A stretch of DNA of 38,425 bases from CAYMND01 sp964465065 (GCA_964465065.1 CAYXHZ010000026.1:1-38425); one strand, 5' to 3'. Shown: positions 17,360 through 25,857, counted from the stretch's first letter. Notes: generated by a model from the letters alone, not told the origin. A program made the numbers and translations.

Positions 17360-17710
17360 TCAATAATCATCCTCGTCTTCGTCATGACCGGAGTAATCCG
17401 AAAAGTCCTCGCCTCCGTTCTCGTCGAAGTTTTCATCGTCCTCGTAATAATCGACCGCTTCGTAATCATCCTCTCCGGCATCGTTCTTACGAATCTGAAT
17501 ATACTTGAACAGTTCCTCTTCATCTTCAAAATGGCGGAAAAAGTTGGCGTCGACTTCGCTGTAAAAAAGCTCAAGGTAATCATCTTCGACTGCGCAGAAA
17601 ACCGACATCTGTTCGTCGGTATCGATATCGCCGATGGTCTCGAATACTCTGGTCGCCGCTTGTCGGAGGGCATCCAATGTCGCCCACGATAAAATCTCAA
17701 CTTGTTGCAT
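17360..17710 (-). CDS. Small protein with a strongly acidic, tyrosine-rich C-terminal tail
   Basis: A 116-residue protein. Residues 1-75 look folded, with alternating hydrophobic residues and no recognised motif (MQQVEILSWATLDALRQ). The last 40 residues are almost entirely Asp, Glu, Tyr, Asn and Gly and are probably disordered. AGG in GAGGTAAAAAGAAG lies upstream of the ATG, and a good promoter precedes it. It may be the first gene of the yihY-lpxD-DUF1573 unit, 52 bp upstream of the uncertain yihY start. Function unknown. Its own promoter and clean ribosome-binding region argue that it is real. Confidence 0.7.
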   Translation of the reverse strand: MQQVEILSWATLDALRQAATRVFETIGDIDTDEQMSVFCAVEDDYLELFYSEVDANFFRHFEDEEELFKYIQIRKNDAGEDDYEAVDYYEDDENFDENGGEDFSDYSGHDEDEDDY

Positions 17711-17754
17711 CTTCTTTTTACCTCAAAACAAACAGTCGTGAATTTGTCATGTTA

Positions 17755-17783
17755 TATGTATGCATCTCTTTCTTCTTTGTCAA
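17755..17783 (-). promoter_or_regulatory. Promoter of the acidic-protein/yihY/lpxD unit
   Basis: On the minus strand TTGACA (17783-17778), 17 bp, TACATA (17760-17755). It lies in the A/T-rich gap after the UvrA-like gene and would give a leader of about 38 nt. Confidence 0.55.
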
Positions 17784-17817
17784 GCCCTTTTCTGATATTT
17801 TTAACTGGCCGCGGTTT

Positions 17818-19725
17818 TTACAAGCGGCTGCCGATGCACAAGAGCAGCAGGCCCTGCTTGACGGCGAGATCCATCTGCCCGGCGATCTCCTGGCAAAAGG
17901 CAAGATCCAGCCCGCGAAACGGCTCAACGAAACCCAGTACGGACGGAGGCGGGGAGTTCCAGAGAAGGTTCAATACCGCCAACCCATGTTCCTGACCGCC
18001 GCTCAGAGCCGATAAAGGCCATAAGCCTGGATAAGCGGCCAGACCGACACGCCGCAGCGACTCGATGCGCCCGGCGAACTGGACCGGCAGACGATCGGCG
18101 ATTCTGGCGCCGATCGAGCCGACAGCTTCCCGCCACAGAGTCTGGACCGAAATGCCGGCAAAACTCAGCGACAGCACCCTGGCCCCCAGCCCTGTACCCC
18201 CACAAACCGGACAGGGCAGATCCGGATCGCTATTCCCCGCGCAGGCCGAACAGGCTCCCAGCGGATCGCTTCGGACAAAGTGGTTGGGAAGCAAACGCAT
18301 CCGTCTGGATTCTTCCTGATTCAAGAGCTCGGCACTGAGCCAGGACCAGATTCCTGTGGCTTCCAGCAGGCATTGCCGGACGGGCTGACGCTGCCACGGA
18401 TCCGAATCCAGCAATTCAATGTTGCGGACAAGCTTGGTCGGCACGGCTTTCAGTTCGGCAAACAGCTCGCGGAGCCGTTGACTCTCGTCACGGCCAGCGC
18501 CGCCCCGCAGGATCAGCAGATCGCCGCCATCATGTTCCTTTCGGTAGCGCTGGATACGTCGTGTCAGCACCTGGGAGCCCAGAGAAAGCGGATCGCTGGC
18601 CGGCAGGGACGGTTCAGGCCTACCTAGCTGAAGCTTGCGGCCGAAATCGATGCGGATCGGGTAATTTTCGATCAGACCGGGGCTGTTACTTTCCAGCCAG
18701 ATCCGGTTGCCAAGTCCCGCCAAATACCCGATCAGCGACCGGACCTTGTCCAGATCGGCCATCGCCAGATCGTTTTCCGGATGATCCAGGATCAGATCCT
18801 GACCGCTGACCCGCCATTGCCGGCATCTGCCCAGCAGCAACAATCCCCGTTCCCGACCGGAAAGACCATTCCATGAACTCGCCAACGGGATGGCCGCCAG
18901 GCCGAAATCTTTCAGCGCCTCGAGGCGCTCCGTCCATACCGGCCACCATGGCGTCCCGCCCAGAGCCGTTCTCGTCAGCCATTGTTCGGCCGAGCCCGCC
19001 AGCACAGCCCGCAGGTTTTCACCCCGCCATTCAAACTGTTCCCAGTGACCGTCTATCTCCTTTCTGCCCTGGCACCAGGCGGCCAGATCCTGAGCGCTCA
19101 GGGCGTTCTCCTGACGGTTGCAGCATGGACAGTGAAAACGGGATCCATAGGTGTACCGCCGGCCCGCACTCAGAACCGCCACCACACCCAATCCGGCAAC
19201 AAAGCTCTGCTGGATGGTCTCGGTCAACCTTTCGCCATCGACTTTGCTCAGATCCAGACGATCCACGAGGATATCGGCTTGAATCCATTCCTGTTGCGGA
19301 AAGCCCTGCAGGCCTTCCGGCGTCATGATCCGCCAGAATCCTTTTTCAACCAGAGCCTGGCGATAACCGGAAAACGGGAAACCGATCATGACCAGGGAGG
19401 AGAAATCCCGCCGCAACCGTTCGCCAAGATCGCTCAGCGAACTTTTCGCGTTCGGCTGCCCGCAATCCGGGCAACGCCAAATGAGTTCATCCTCGAAAAA
19501 CCCGCTCAGCAAGGTATCAAACTGCAGCAGGTGAAGCAAGCGCCACTTCGCCATGGTTTGGATTTCCAATGGCTCTGGAGCTGGATTCAGCTGAATTGCC
19601 GCCGGCAGATGTTCTCTGAGCCAGCGACTTTTTCCGCTGCCATTCGGACCGGTCAGAACGATGACCGGTGCCGGCAGCCTACCGGTGGCCAAGCTCCGGG
19701 CAAGGCTTTGTGGCGTGATTTTCAT
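17818..19725 (-). CDS. Degenerate UvrA-like ABC ATPase
   Basis: A 635-residue protein that follows the UvrA plan but is about 300 residues shorter. Residues 26-33 are an intact Walker A (GPNGSGKS). CPDCGQP (85-91), the GFWRI...ILVDRLDLS stretch (130-160) and HCPCCNRQ (198-205) match the UvrA hCPxCG, GFxRxxxDG/VVDRL and FSE-CPxC order. Signature I is GLSGRERG (287-294) and Walker B I is LILDHP, with His for the catalytic Glu. In the second half the Walker A position reads GGAGRDES (408-415; Lys replaced by Glu), the zinc module C492/C495/C505/C508 is kept, signature II is LSGGQ (574-578), and Walker B II is GFVEP, with Val for Asp. It is therefore a UvrA paralogue with probably one ATP site and unlikely to be a standard excinuclease subunit. 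The start is ATG 19725; TTG 19761 is an alternative. It follows a GntR gene by 85 bp. Confidence 0.8.
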   Translation of the reverse strand: MKITPQSLARSLATGRLPAPVIVLTGPNGSGKSRWLREHLPAAIQLNPAPEPLEIQTMAKWRLLHLLQFDTLLSGFFEDELIWRCPDCGQPNAKSSLSDLGERLRRDFSSLVMIGFPFSGYRQALVEKGFWRIMTPEGLQGFPQQEWIQADILVDRLDLSKVDGERLTETIQQSFVAGLGVVAVLSAGRRYTYGSRFHCPCCNRQENALSAQDLAAWCQGRKEIDGHWEQFEWRGENLRAVLAGSAEQWLTRTALGGTPWWPVWTERLEALKDFGLAAIPLASSWNGLSGRERGLLLLGRCRQWRVSGQDLILDHPENDLAMADLDKVRSLIGYLAGLGNRIWLESNSPGLIENYPIRIDFGRKLQLGRPEPSLPASDPLSLGSQVLTRRIQRYRKEHDGGDLLILRGGAGRDESQRLRELFAELKAVPTKLVRNIELLDSDPWQRQPVRQCLLEATGIWSWLSAELLNQEESRRMRLLPNHFVRSDPLGACSACAGNSDPDLPCPVCGGTGLGARVLSLSFAGISVQTLWREAVGSIGARIADRLPVQFAGRIESLRRVGLAAYPGLWPLSALSGGQEHGLAVLNLLWNSPPPSVLGFVEPFRGLDLAFCQEIAGQMDLAVKQGLLLLCIGSRL

Positions 19726-19810
19726 GATGCTCACGACCGCTGTCCGTTCTCTCCCAGGCAAACGCCAAGGCAGGACCGAGGCGGAAACGGCACCGTCGAA
19801 TCCCCCCGGT

Positions 19811-20485
19811 TCAAGCTTCAGGGAAATAGTATTTCACGATGAAAGTCCGCTGATATTCAAAGCCCCAGTGCACATCGTGAACAAAGCGCGCCGCCGCCGA
19901 CACGTCCTTCTGTTCCAGATATTCAACCAGTCGTTCATGTTCTTCGACTGAAGAAAGTTCCCATTCCTTGAGCCACTTTTCCGGGTTTGGAAAATCGTAC
20001 AGTCTTTTCTTCAGATTGTCGACGATACGGATCAGATGCTGGTTTTGCGAAGGGTACAGGTAGCTGTTGTGAAAGGCGAGATTCAGCTGGTAAAAGCGGT
20101 CATACTGATCTTCCTGAAGAGAGTGGCGCATACCCTCGTTGAGCTGGCGCATCTCGGCGATCGCCGCTGATTCGAGCCGGGCACCAGTCATCAGCAAGGC
20201 CGACTGCTCCAGGGCGCCGATGACCTGATAGAACTGTTCGATCTCCTGGAGGCTGAGACTGTTGACGTAGATGCCCCGGCGCGCCTTGATGGTGACAAAG
20301 CCCTCCATCTCCAATTGAATCAATGCATCCCGTAACGGGGTGCGGCTGATGCCGAGTTCCTGACTGGTTTTATCCAGACTGACAGCCATGCCGGGCTTGA
20401 GAATCCGGCGATGAATCTGCTCGCGTAAAAAATCGTATACCTGTTCTTTGAGAGATTTCACGTTCAGCGGAGAGGCTGCGCACAT
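19811..20485 (-). CDS. GntR family transcriptional regulator, FadR/FCD type
   Basis: A 224-residue regulator. The N-terminal winged helix includes VYDFLREQIHRRILKPG and LGISRTPLRDALIQLEMEGFV, the GntR signature. The C-terminal all-helical FCD ligand-binding domain (about 90-215) has the metal-type residues N/D and H in FYQLNLAFHNSYL and SVEEHERLVEYL. The family usually senses organic acids. ATG 20485 is chosen because GGAGG lies eight bases before it; the in-frame TTG at 20500 overlaps that ribosome site. It lies 62 bp after eno on the same strand and 85 bp before the UvrA-like gene, so cotranscription with either is possible. The ligand is unknown. Confidence 0.88.
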   Translation of the reverse strand: MCAASPLNVKSLKEQVYDFLREQIHRRILKPGMAVSLDKTSQELGISRTPLRDALIQLEMEGFVTIKARRGIYVNSLSLQEIEQFYQVIGALEQSALLMTGARLESAAIAEMRQLNEGMRHSLQEDQYDRFYQLNLAFHNSYLYPSQNQHLIRIVDNLKKRLYDFPNPEKWLKEWELSSVEEHERLVEYLEQKDVSAAARFVHDVHWGFEYQRTFIVKYYFPEA

Positions 20486-20547
20486 CTTCAACGCCTCCAA
20501 ATTGTTTGCGAAGGCAGCCAGGCCGCCGTCAACAAACGGACAGACTG

Positions 20548-21834
20548 CTATTTGTTGAGATTGGTAAAGGTGGCCAAGCCGGGGTAGACCGCCGCATCGC
20601 CCAGTTTTTCCTCGATCCGCATCAACTGATTGTACTTGGCAATCCGTTCACTTCGCGAAGTCGAACCAGTTTTAATCTGCCCGGTACCCAATCCGACCGC
20701 CAAATCGGCGATGAAGGTGTCTTCGGTTTCACCCGAGCGGTGCGATACCACTGCGGTATATCGGTGCCGCTGCGCCATGCGGATGGTCTCGATCGTCTCG
20801 GAGACCGTGCCGATCTGGTTCAATTTGATCAGGATAGAATTGGCGACCTGACGGTCGAAGCCCATCTTGAGTCGCTTGGGGTTGGTGACGAACAGGTCGT
20901 CGCCGACCAGCTGAATACGGGCAGACAGCTTGTCGGTGATGATTTTCCAACCTTCCCAGTCGTCTTCGGCCAGGCCGTCCTCGATCGAAATGATCGGATA
21001 TTTGGCGACCAAATCGGCATAGTAATCGACCATTTCCCGAGGGGTCATGCTCGCCTTGGTCGATTTTTTGAACACATATCTGCCATCATCGAAAAACTCG
21101 CTGGCCGCCGGGTCCAACGCGATATAAATGTCTTCGCCTGGCTTGTAACCGGCTTTTTCGATAGCCTGCATGATGACCTGGAGAGCCTCTTCGTTCGACT
21201 TCAGGTTCGGAGCGAAACCGCCCTCGTCGCCAACCGCCGTGCTGTAGCCTTTCTCCTTGAGAACGGCTTTCAGCGTATGGAACACTTCGGCGCTCATGCG
21301 CAGGGCCTCGCGGAAACAGGGTGCACCGACCGGCATGATCATGAACTCCTGGAGGTCGACGCTGTTGTCGGCATGGGCGCCGCCGTTCAGAATGTTGAGC
21401 ATGGGTACGGGAAGTTCCACCGCACCGGGTCCGCCCAGATACTGGAACAAAGGCAGGCCGCAAAATTGCGCCGCTGCTTTGGCTACGGCCATGGAAACGC
21501 CCAGAATGGCGTTTGCGCCCAGGTTGGACTTGTCGGGAGTGCCGTCCAGTTCCAGCAGGCGCAAATCGATGCGGCGCTGGTCCAGCGCATCCAAACCCTC
21601 GATTTCCGGGGCGATGATCTTGTTGATGTTGTCCACCGCTTTCAAGACCCCTTTCCCTTTATAGCGGGCGCTGTCCCCATCCCGAAGCTCCAATGCTTCA
21701 TGCACACCCGTAGACGCCCCGGACGGAACGGAGGATATCACTTCAAAACCCGACTCCAGAGACAGTTGCACTTCCACCGTCGGGTTGCCCCGTGAATCCA
21801 GCACTTCTCTTCCTTTCAGTTCATAAATTCTCAT
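20548..21834 (-). CDS. eno: Enolase
   Basis: A 428-residue enolase, which converts 2-phosphoglycerate to phosphoenolpyruvate. Seen are the N-terminal VLDSRGNPTVEV, the substrate loop SGASTG, NILNGGAHADNSVDLQEFM, VGDEGGFAPN, metal ligands in YIALDPAASEF, SIEDGLAEDDW and LVGDDLFVTN, the catalytic lysine in ILIKLNQIGT, and the SHRSGETEDTFIADLAV signature. Length and motifs are standard. GGAGG lies upstream of the ATG. It is the third gene after the consensus promoter at 22593-22621, behind the DUF948 and YtxH genes, although an 88-bp gap before it could carry its own promoter. Confidence 0.98.
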   Translation of the reverse strand: MRIYELKGREVLDSRGNPTVEVQLSLESGFEVISSVPSGASTGVHEALELRDGDSARYKGKGVLKAVDNINKIIAPEIEGLDALDQRRIDLRLLELDGTPDKSNLGANAILGVSMAVAKAAAQFCGLPLFQYLGGPGAVELPVPMLNILNGGAHADNSVDLQEFMIMPVGAPCFREALRMSAEVFHTLKAVLKEKGYSTAVGDEGGFAPNLKSNEEALQVIMQAIEKAGYKPGEDIYIALDPAASEFFDDGRYVFKKSTKASMTPREMVDYYADLVAKYPIISIEDGLAEDDWEGWKIITDKLSARIQLVGDDLFVTNPKRLKMGFDRQVANSILIKLNQIGTVSETIETIRMAQRHRYTAVVSHRSGETEDTFIADLAVGLGTGQIKTGSTSRSERIAKYNQLMRIEEKLGDAAVYPGLATFTNLNK

Positions 21835-21922
21835 AATAGTAGTTCCTCCATGGGGGCTTGGCCAACCTTGTCAATTGGCTCGCTACGGTTATCATCACCA
21901 CCGTGACGAAAAAAAACCAGGA

Positions 21923-22171
21923 TTATTCGTCCTTCAATCCGTCTTTGTGCGACACGAAAGACTTGACCTGTTTGACGGCGTTGCGGGCGCCCTGAGCCAT
22001 TTTCTCGGAACGCTCCTTGACCTCGTCCACAGCTTTCCCGGCCACGTCTTTGATCTGTTTGCGGGTCTCTTTACCCGACTGCGGCGCAAACAGCAAGGCC
22101 AAACCGGCGCCAATGGCGGCACCACCCAAAAAAGTCAGCAAAGAACTTCCAAAACTGCGTTGATCTGACAT
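21923..22171 (-). CDS. YtxH domain protein
   Basis: An 82-residue protein. One membrane-associated glycine/alanine-rich helix (SLLTFLGGAAIGAGLALLFAP) is followed by QSGKETRKQIKD and an amphipathic charged coil, the typical YtxH arrangement (Gly-zipper plus apolipoprotein-like helix). Members are small stress or envelope proteins of unknown mechanism. GGGAGG precedes the ATG, whose A overlaps the TAA of the DUF948 gene (TAATG). The two form a pair that is frequently seen together. Confidence 0.85.
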   Translation of the reverse strand: MSDQRSFGSSLLTFLGGAAIGAGLALLFAPQSGKETRKQIKDVAGKAVDEVKERSEKMAQGARNAVKQVKSFVSHKDGLKDE

Positions 22172-22536
22172 TATCGTCCTCCCTTTATTTTTTTCACCAG
22201 CTTCCAACCCAGCCTGATGGCCGGCAAGAGAGCCAAAAATCCAGCCGAATGGTTCATCAACACCCCGTTGACCTGGCGCGCGACCTGCGAAACGGTGGCC
22301 ACAGTCTGCCGCGAGCTGTCGAGCAGCTCATCCACCCGTTCCAGATCGACATTGACGCGCTCGTTGGTCTTCTGCAGAGAAATCGCCAGATGACGGACTT
22401 CCGCGGCGGCAAACTGAACCTCAGCCATCAGATCCCTCATCTTGAGCAGAACCGGCAGCAGGTAGGCCACGAGCAGAACGAAGGCCAACGTGATCGCAAC
22501 CGCACAAATCACAAGAGTTATTGTTGAAACAGTCAT
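22171..22536 (-). CDS. DUF948-like membrane-anchored coiled-coil protein
   Basis: A 121-residue protein with one N-terminal transmembrane helix (ITLVICAVAITLAFVLLVAYLLPVLL), then a long coiled coil with heptad-like spacing (VRHLAISLQKTNERVNVDLERVDELL) and a short basic tail KKIKGGR. This matches DUF948 proteins, which commonly precede YtxH genes. Function is unknown; a membrane scaffold is possible. AAGGA precedes the ATG, and a perfect sigma70 promoter stands 57 bp upstream. Confidence 0.8.
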   Translation of the reverse strand: MTVSTITLVICAVAITLAFVLLVAYLLPVLLKMRDLMAEVQFAAAEVRHLAISLQKTNERVNVDLERVDELLDSSRQTVATVSQVARQVNGVLMNHSAGFLALLPAIRLGWKLVKKIKGGR

Positions 22537-22592
22537 ATTCCTTCGGAGGGATACGTCCCGACAAAATTCTGTCTCGTATCCATGCTGTCAAG

Positions 22593-22621
22593 ATTATATG
22601 CTCTGGTCATTTTTCTGTCAA
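22593..22621 (-). promoter_or_regulatory. Consensus sigma70 promoter of DUF948-ytxH(-eno)
   Basis: On the minus strand TTGACA (22621-22616), 17 bp, TATAAT (22598-22593): both hexamers and the spacing are exact consensus, the strongest promoter in the window. It starts just after the ATP-grasp stop codon. Confidence 0.8.
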
Positions 22622-22641
22622 CAAAATCGTACACATCAAGA

Positions 22642-23619
22642 TCACTCCTGCAACGGGCTGCTGACCAGACGATTGCTCTTGTCGACGAACAGGCTGTCCT
22701 CGTAGCTGGTCATCAGCAGTCCTTCCTGGTAATCGTATAGTCTCGGCGTCAAGGTTTCGCCCAGGCTTTCCCTGACCAGCAGTTCCGCAAAATTCACACC
22801 GGAAGCCGCCGAAAGCTGTATCCCTCCCGAAAAACGGGGGTTGATTTCGAAAAAGGTGACGACATCGTTGTTGATTTTGCCCTGAACGTTGATCGCCCCC
22901 TGAAACCGAAAAGATCGACCGATCTCCAGAATCAGTTCGGTCAGCTTGCGGTTGACAAAGGTGATTCCACGATCCGAGACCCCCGAACGGATGACCAGCC
23001 GATACCGGGGTATGCAGAGAATCAGATGGCCGCACCGGTCAAACAAGGCATCGACCGTAAACTCCTTTCCTTCCAGGTAGGTTTGCATCAAGGGCTTTTT
23101 GACATATTCGCTGAAGAACAAATACTCTTTGAGGTTGCGGATCGGGTAGGCACCGACGCTGCCCCGTCCGTCCCGCGGTTTGACAAACAGCGGAAAATGG
23201 GTGGGCAAAACATCCTTGCCGGGGAAAAAGCTGTGCGGGAAGGGTATGTTTGTTTTAGACAGAGCCTGAAAGGTATTCCATTTGTCCGTAAATATGCGGA
23301 TCGTGTCGGGATCCGATACGGACACACTGACGCCATCCCGGGAAAATTCCTCCTTGGCCTGCGCCCAAAACCCCAGTTCCGGATCGATGGTCGGAATGAC
23401 CAGGCTGATCTTCTCACTGCGGCAAATCGCGGCGATGCACTTCAGGTAATTGGCATCTTTGACCAGCGGCACCTTGAAAACTCGATCCGCAAAAAAAAGC
23501 GCCGGAGAATACTTTTCGTTATCGACCGCGATCACCTTGCCCCCAAGGGGCCGAATCGCCTGTTTGAACAGCTTGACCAGAGCCACGCGCCGGGATGCCG
23601 CCGTAATCAGTACATTCAT
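22642..23619 (-). CDS. ATP-grasp domain protein (carbamoyl-phosphate-synthase-like)
   Basis: A 325-residue protein. The N-terminal Rossmann-like preATP-grasp region is MNVLITAASRRVALVKLF. The ATP-grasp domain has FPLFVKPRDGRGSVGAYPI (nucleotide-binding lysine and glycine loop), QTYLEGKEFTVDALF, and FFEINPRFSGGI, the metal-binding E-x-N-x-R motif. Family members ligate a carboxylate to an amine or thiol through an acyl phosphate, or resemble carbamoyl-phosphate synthase large-chain modules often found in surface polysaccharide loci. GGAGG lies before ATG 23619. It is third in a unit with rocD and a PseG-like gene. Substrates are not deducible. Confidence 0.82.
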   Translation of the reverse strand: MNVLITAASRRVALVKLFKQAIRPLGGKVIAVDNEKYSPALFFADRVFKVPLVKDANYLKCIAAICRSEKISLVIPTIDPELGFWAQAKEEFSRDGVSVSVSDPDTIRIFTDKWNTFQALSKTNIPFPHSFFPGKDVLPTHFPLFVKPRDGRGSVGAYPIRNLKEYLFFSEYVKKPLMQTYLEGKEFTVDALFDRCGHLILCIPRYRLVIRSGVSDRGITFVNRKLTELILEIGRSFRFQGAINVQGKINNDVVTFFEINPRFSGGIQLSAASGVNFAELLVRESLGETLTPRLYDYQEGLLMTSYEDSLFVDKSNRLVSSPLQE

Positions 23620-23640
23620 GTCAATCCTCCGAAACAATGA

Positions 23641-23661
23641 CCGTTATTTATATAATAACGG
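23641..23661. other. Hairpin over the stop codon of the PseG-like gene
   Basis: CCGTTATT (23641-23648), 5-nt loop, AATAACGG (23654-23661) is a perfect 8-bp stem that overlaps the stop codon and precedes the ATP-grasp ribosome site by a few bases. No T-run follows, so it is more likely an mRNA structure affecting stability or downstream initiation than a terminator. Confidence 0.4.
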
Positions 23662-24610
23662 CATTTTTGAGGATTTCATTGACTCTGTACAATCCCAGGC
23701 CATCAACCAGAACTTTTCCGCGCCCGCCCATCGCCGCCCGTTGCTCGACCGTCAACTTTTGCAGAACGGCGACAAGACTGGCGGAATCGAACCGCGCTAT
23801 CAGCCCCATATTGCAGCCGACTCCATGCTCTTCGAACAAGCTCGCGGTTCGTTCCTGAAGTTCATGGTGCGACAAGTACAAACAGGGCGTTCCCGTGGCG
23901 GCGGCTTCGTAGGCGGTCACCCCCGGGGAGATAACGGCCAGGTCGCTTTGGTACAGCGATCGGGCCAAACTTTCTGTCTGGCCCACCCAACTGATTTTGC
24001 TGTACAGCCTGGTCAGTACTTTTTTCTGATTCTTCTTGAGCAGAAAACCGGGAGCGATCTTGCAGGATAAACGCTGCCGCGCCAGCACATCCACGATCTT
24101 GCGGATATCCCGGTACCCGGCCGCGCCGCCCAGGGAGAGCAGAACATGGTTGATATGCCTGCGGTAGTATCGCTTCCCCAGATTAAAATGCCGGCACTTG
24201 TGGTGAAGAATCATATATTGGGGGCCGGAAAAAGCGATTGTCGCACCAGCAGGATACCGATACAGCGAACCGTCGACGACCGGGACTCCCGGCAGCACAT
24301 TCAAACCCAAATCGTTAATCTGCAGAGCCGGCAGCGACCGTTTGCTCAGTTCTGCCAGCAGACTCGAGTATTCGGGGAGTATCCTGCACACATCAAATAC
24401 AGTCAGATCCGCTTGTCCGCTCCAGTTGACCGTTTTAAAATCGGTGACATAGGAGAAGCGGTTTTTCTCCAAAACAGCGGCAGCCGTTTTGTCGTACTTC
24501 AGGGCGAACAGAACCTCGCTCCGGCTCCGGTTCAGCCGGGCCAGGTTCAGGCACCGGTTCAGGTGCCCGAAGCCCAGCTCGGGAGAAGCGTCAACCACAA
24601 AGAGAAGCAT
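23648..24610 (-). CDS. PseG-like nucleotide-sugar hydrolase or GT-B glycosyltransferase
   Basis: A 320-residue two-lobed GT-B-type protein. The N-terminal FVVDASPELGFGHLNRCLNLARL resembles the PseG/MurG GxGHxxRC loop, and the C-terminal lobe has VLLSLGGAAGYRDIRKI and VISPGVTAYEAAATGTPCLYLSHHELQERTA, like the donor-binding region of PseG. PseG removes UDP during pseudaminic acid synthesis, but no other pse genes are visible, so the substrate is open. The start codon overlaps the rocD stop by one base (TGATG), showing tight coupling to an ornithine aminotransferase, an unusual partner for this family. Confidence 0.7.
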   Translation of the reverse strand: MLLFVVDASPELGFGHLNRCLNLARLNRSRSEVLFALKYDKTAAAVLEKNRFSYVTDFKTVNWSGQADLTVFDVCRILPEYSSLLAELSKRSLPALQINDLGLNVLPGVPVVDGSLYRYPAGATIAFSGPQYMILHHKCRHFNLGKRYYRRHINHVLLSLGGAAGYRDIRKIVDVLARQRLSCKIAPGFLLKKNQKKVLTRLYSKISWVGQTESLARSLYQSDLAVISPGVTAYEAAATGTPCLYLSHHELQERTASLFEEHGVGCNMGLIARFDSASLVAVLQKLTVEQRAAMGGRGKVLVDGLGLYRVNEILKNAVII

Positions 24611-25815
24611 CAACTCAGTACGGAACGGATTTTTTCCATCGCCGAATCGATCTCTTCCCGGGTGATCACCAGCGGTGGTGCAAAGCGGATGATCCAATCG
24701 TGAGTTTCCTTGCACAGAATGCCCAGATCTTTCAGCCTGGTCGTGTAGGCACGGGCCTTACCGGCCGATTTCTTCAGCACCAGACCGATGAGGAGTCCCT
24801 TGCCGCGTACCAGCTCGATTTTATCCGATTTGATGCTTTTGAGCTGCTCCATGAAATAAGCACCCAGCTCAGCGGCTCGCTCGGCCAGATTTTCATTGAT
24901 CAGGACATCGATGGAGGCGATGGCCACGGCACATCCCAGCGGATTGCCGCCGAAAGTCGACCCGTGAGTTCCGGGTTGGAAAACGCCCAAAATATCCTTG
25001 TTGGCGGCCACGGCGCTGACCGGAAACACACCCCCGCCCAAAGCCTTGCCCATGACGATCAGATCCGGTTCGATGTTTTCGTGCATATATGCAAAGAGTT
25101 TACCGGTACGGCAGAACCCGGTCTGAATTTCGTCGCAAGCCAGCAGGATCTTGTTCTGACGGCAAATGTCAGACAATCCTTTCAGAAAGCCATGATCCGG
25201 AACGTTGACTCCGGCTTCGCCCTGGATCGGTTCGACCAGAATACCGACCGTGTTGGCGGTGACCGCTTTTCTGACCGCTTCCAAATCGTTGTAGGGAACG
25301 ACCTTGAAGCCGGGGGTGAACGGACCGTAGTTTTCGTACGCGCCGGGATCGGTCGAAAAAGAGACGATGGTGGTGGTACGTCCGTGGAAATTCTCTTCAA
25401 AAACGATGATCTCGGCCTTGTCTTTCTCGACGCCCTTGACCATATAGCCCCATTTTCTCATGGTCTTGATGGCCGTTTCCACCGCTTCTGCACCGGTGTT
25501 CATCGGCAGAATCATGTCCTTGCCGACCAGTTTGGCCAGCTTTTCGGCAAACACCGGCCACTTGTCGTTGAAGAACGCCCGGGAAGTCAGGGTCAGAATG
25601 TCGGCCTGATCTTTGAGCGCCTGGATTATATGCGGGTGCCGGTGCCCCTGATTAACTGCGGAATACGCGGACAACATGTCCATATACCGCTTGCCTTCGG
25701 GATCCTCGACCCAGATCCCCTCCGACTTGCAGATCACGACTTCCAAAGGATGGTAATTGTGAGCCCCGAACTGGTGTTCGATGGCCATTAACTCGGCAGA
25801 CGTCTTTTTGTTCAT
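24610..25815 (-). CDS. rocD: Ornithine aminotransferase
   Basis: A 401-residue class III PLP aminotransferase. Close agreement with RocD is seen in GAHNYHPLEVVICKSEG, YSAVNQGHRHPHI, NTGAEAVETAIKTMRKWGY, VEPIQGEAGV, CDEIQTGFCRTG and the PLP lysine in VMGKALGGG, then HGSTFGGNPL. The enzyme converts ornithine and 2-oxoglutarate to glutamate semialdehyde and glutamate, linking arginine and proline metabolism. GAGAGG precedes the ATG. It heads a unit with the PseG-like and ATP-grasp genes. Its promoter spacer holds a perfect palindrome, suggesting regulation. Confidence 0.92.
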   Translation of the reverse strand: MNKKTSAELMAIEHQFGAHNYHPLEVVICKSEGIWVEDPEGKRYMDMLSAYSAVNQGHRHPHIIQALKDQADILTLTSRAFFNDKWPVFAEKLAKLVGKDMILPMNTGAEAVETAIKTMRKWGYMVKGVEKDKAEIIVFEENFHGRTTTIVSFSTDPGAYENYGPFTPGFKVVPYNDLEAVRKAVTANTVGILVEPIQGEAGVNVPDHGFLKGLSDICRQNKILLACDEIQTGFCRTGKLFAYMHENIEPDLIVMGKALGGGVFPVSAVAANKDILGVFQPGTHGSTFGGNPLGCAVAIASIDVLINENLAERAAELGAYFMEQLKSIKSDKIELVRGKGLLIGLVLKKSAGKARAYTTRLKDLGILCKETHDWIIRFAPPLVITREEIDSAMEKIRSVLS

Positions 25816-25857
25816 ATTAACCTCTCTATATATATGATTAAAATTGATGTACGGTTC

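Noticed and set aside
23641..23661. Intrinsic terminator between the PseG-like and ATP-grasp genes
   Set aside because: The stem is short and A/T-rich, lacks a T-run, and the downstream ribosome site follows at once.
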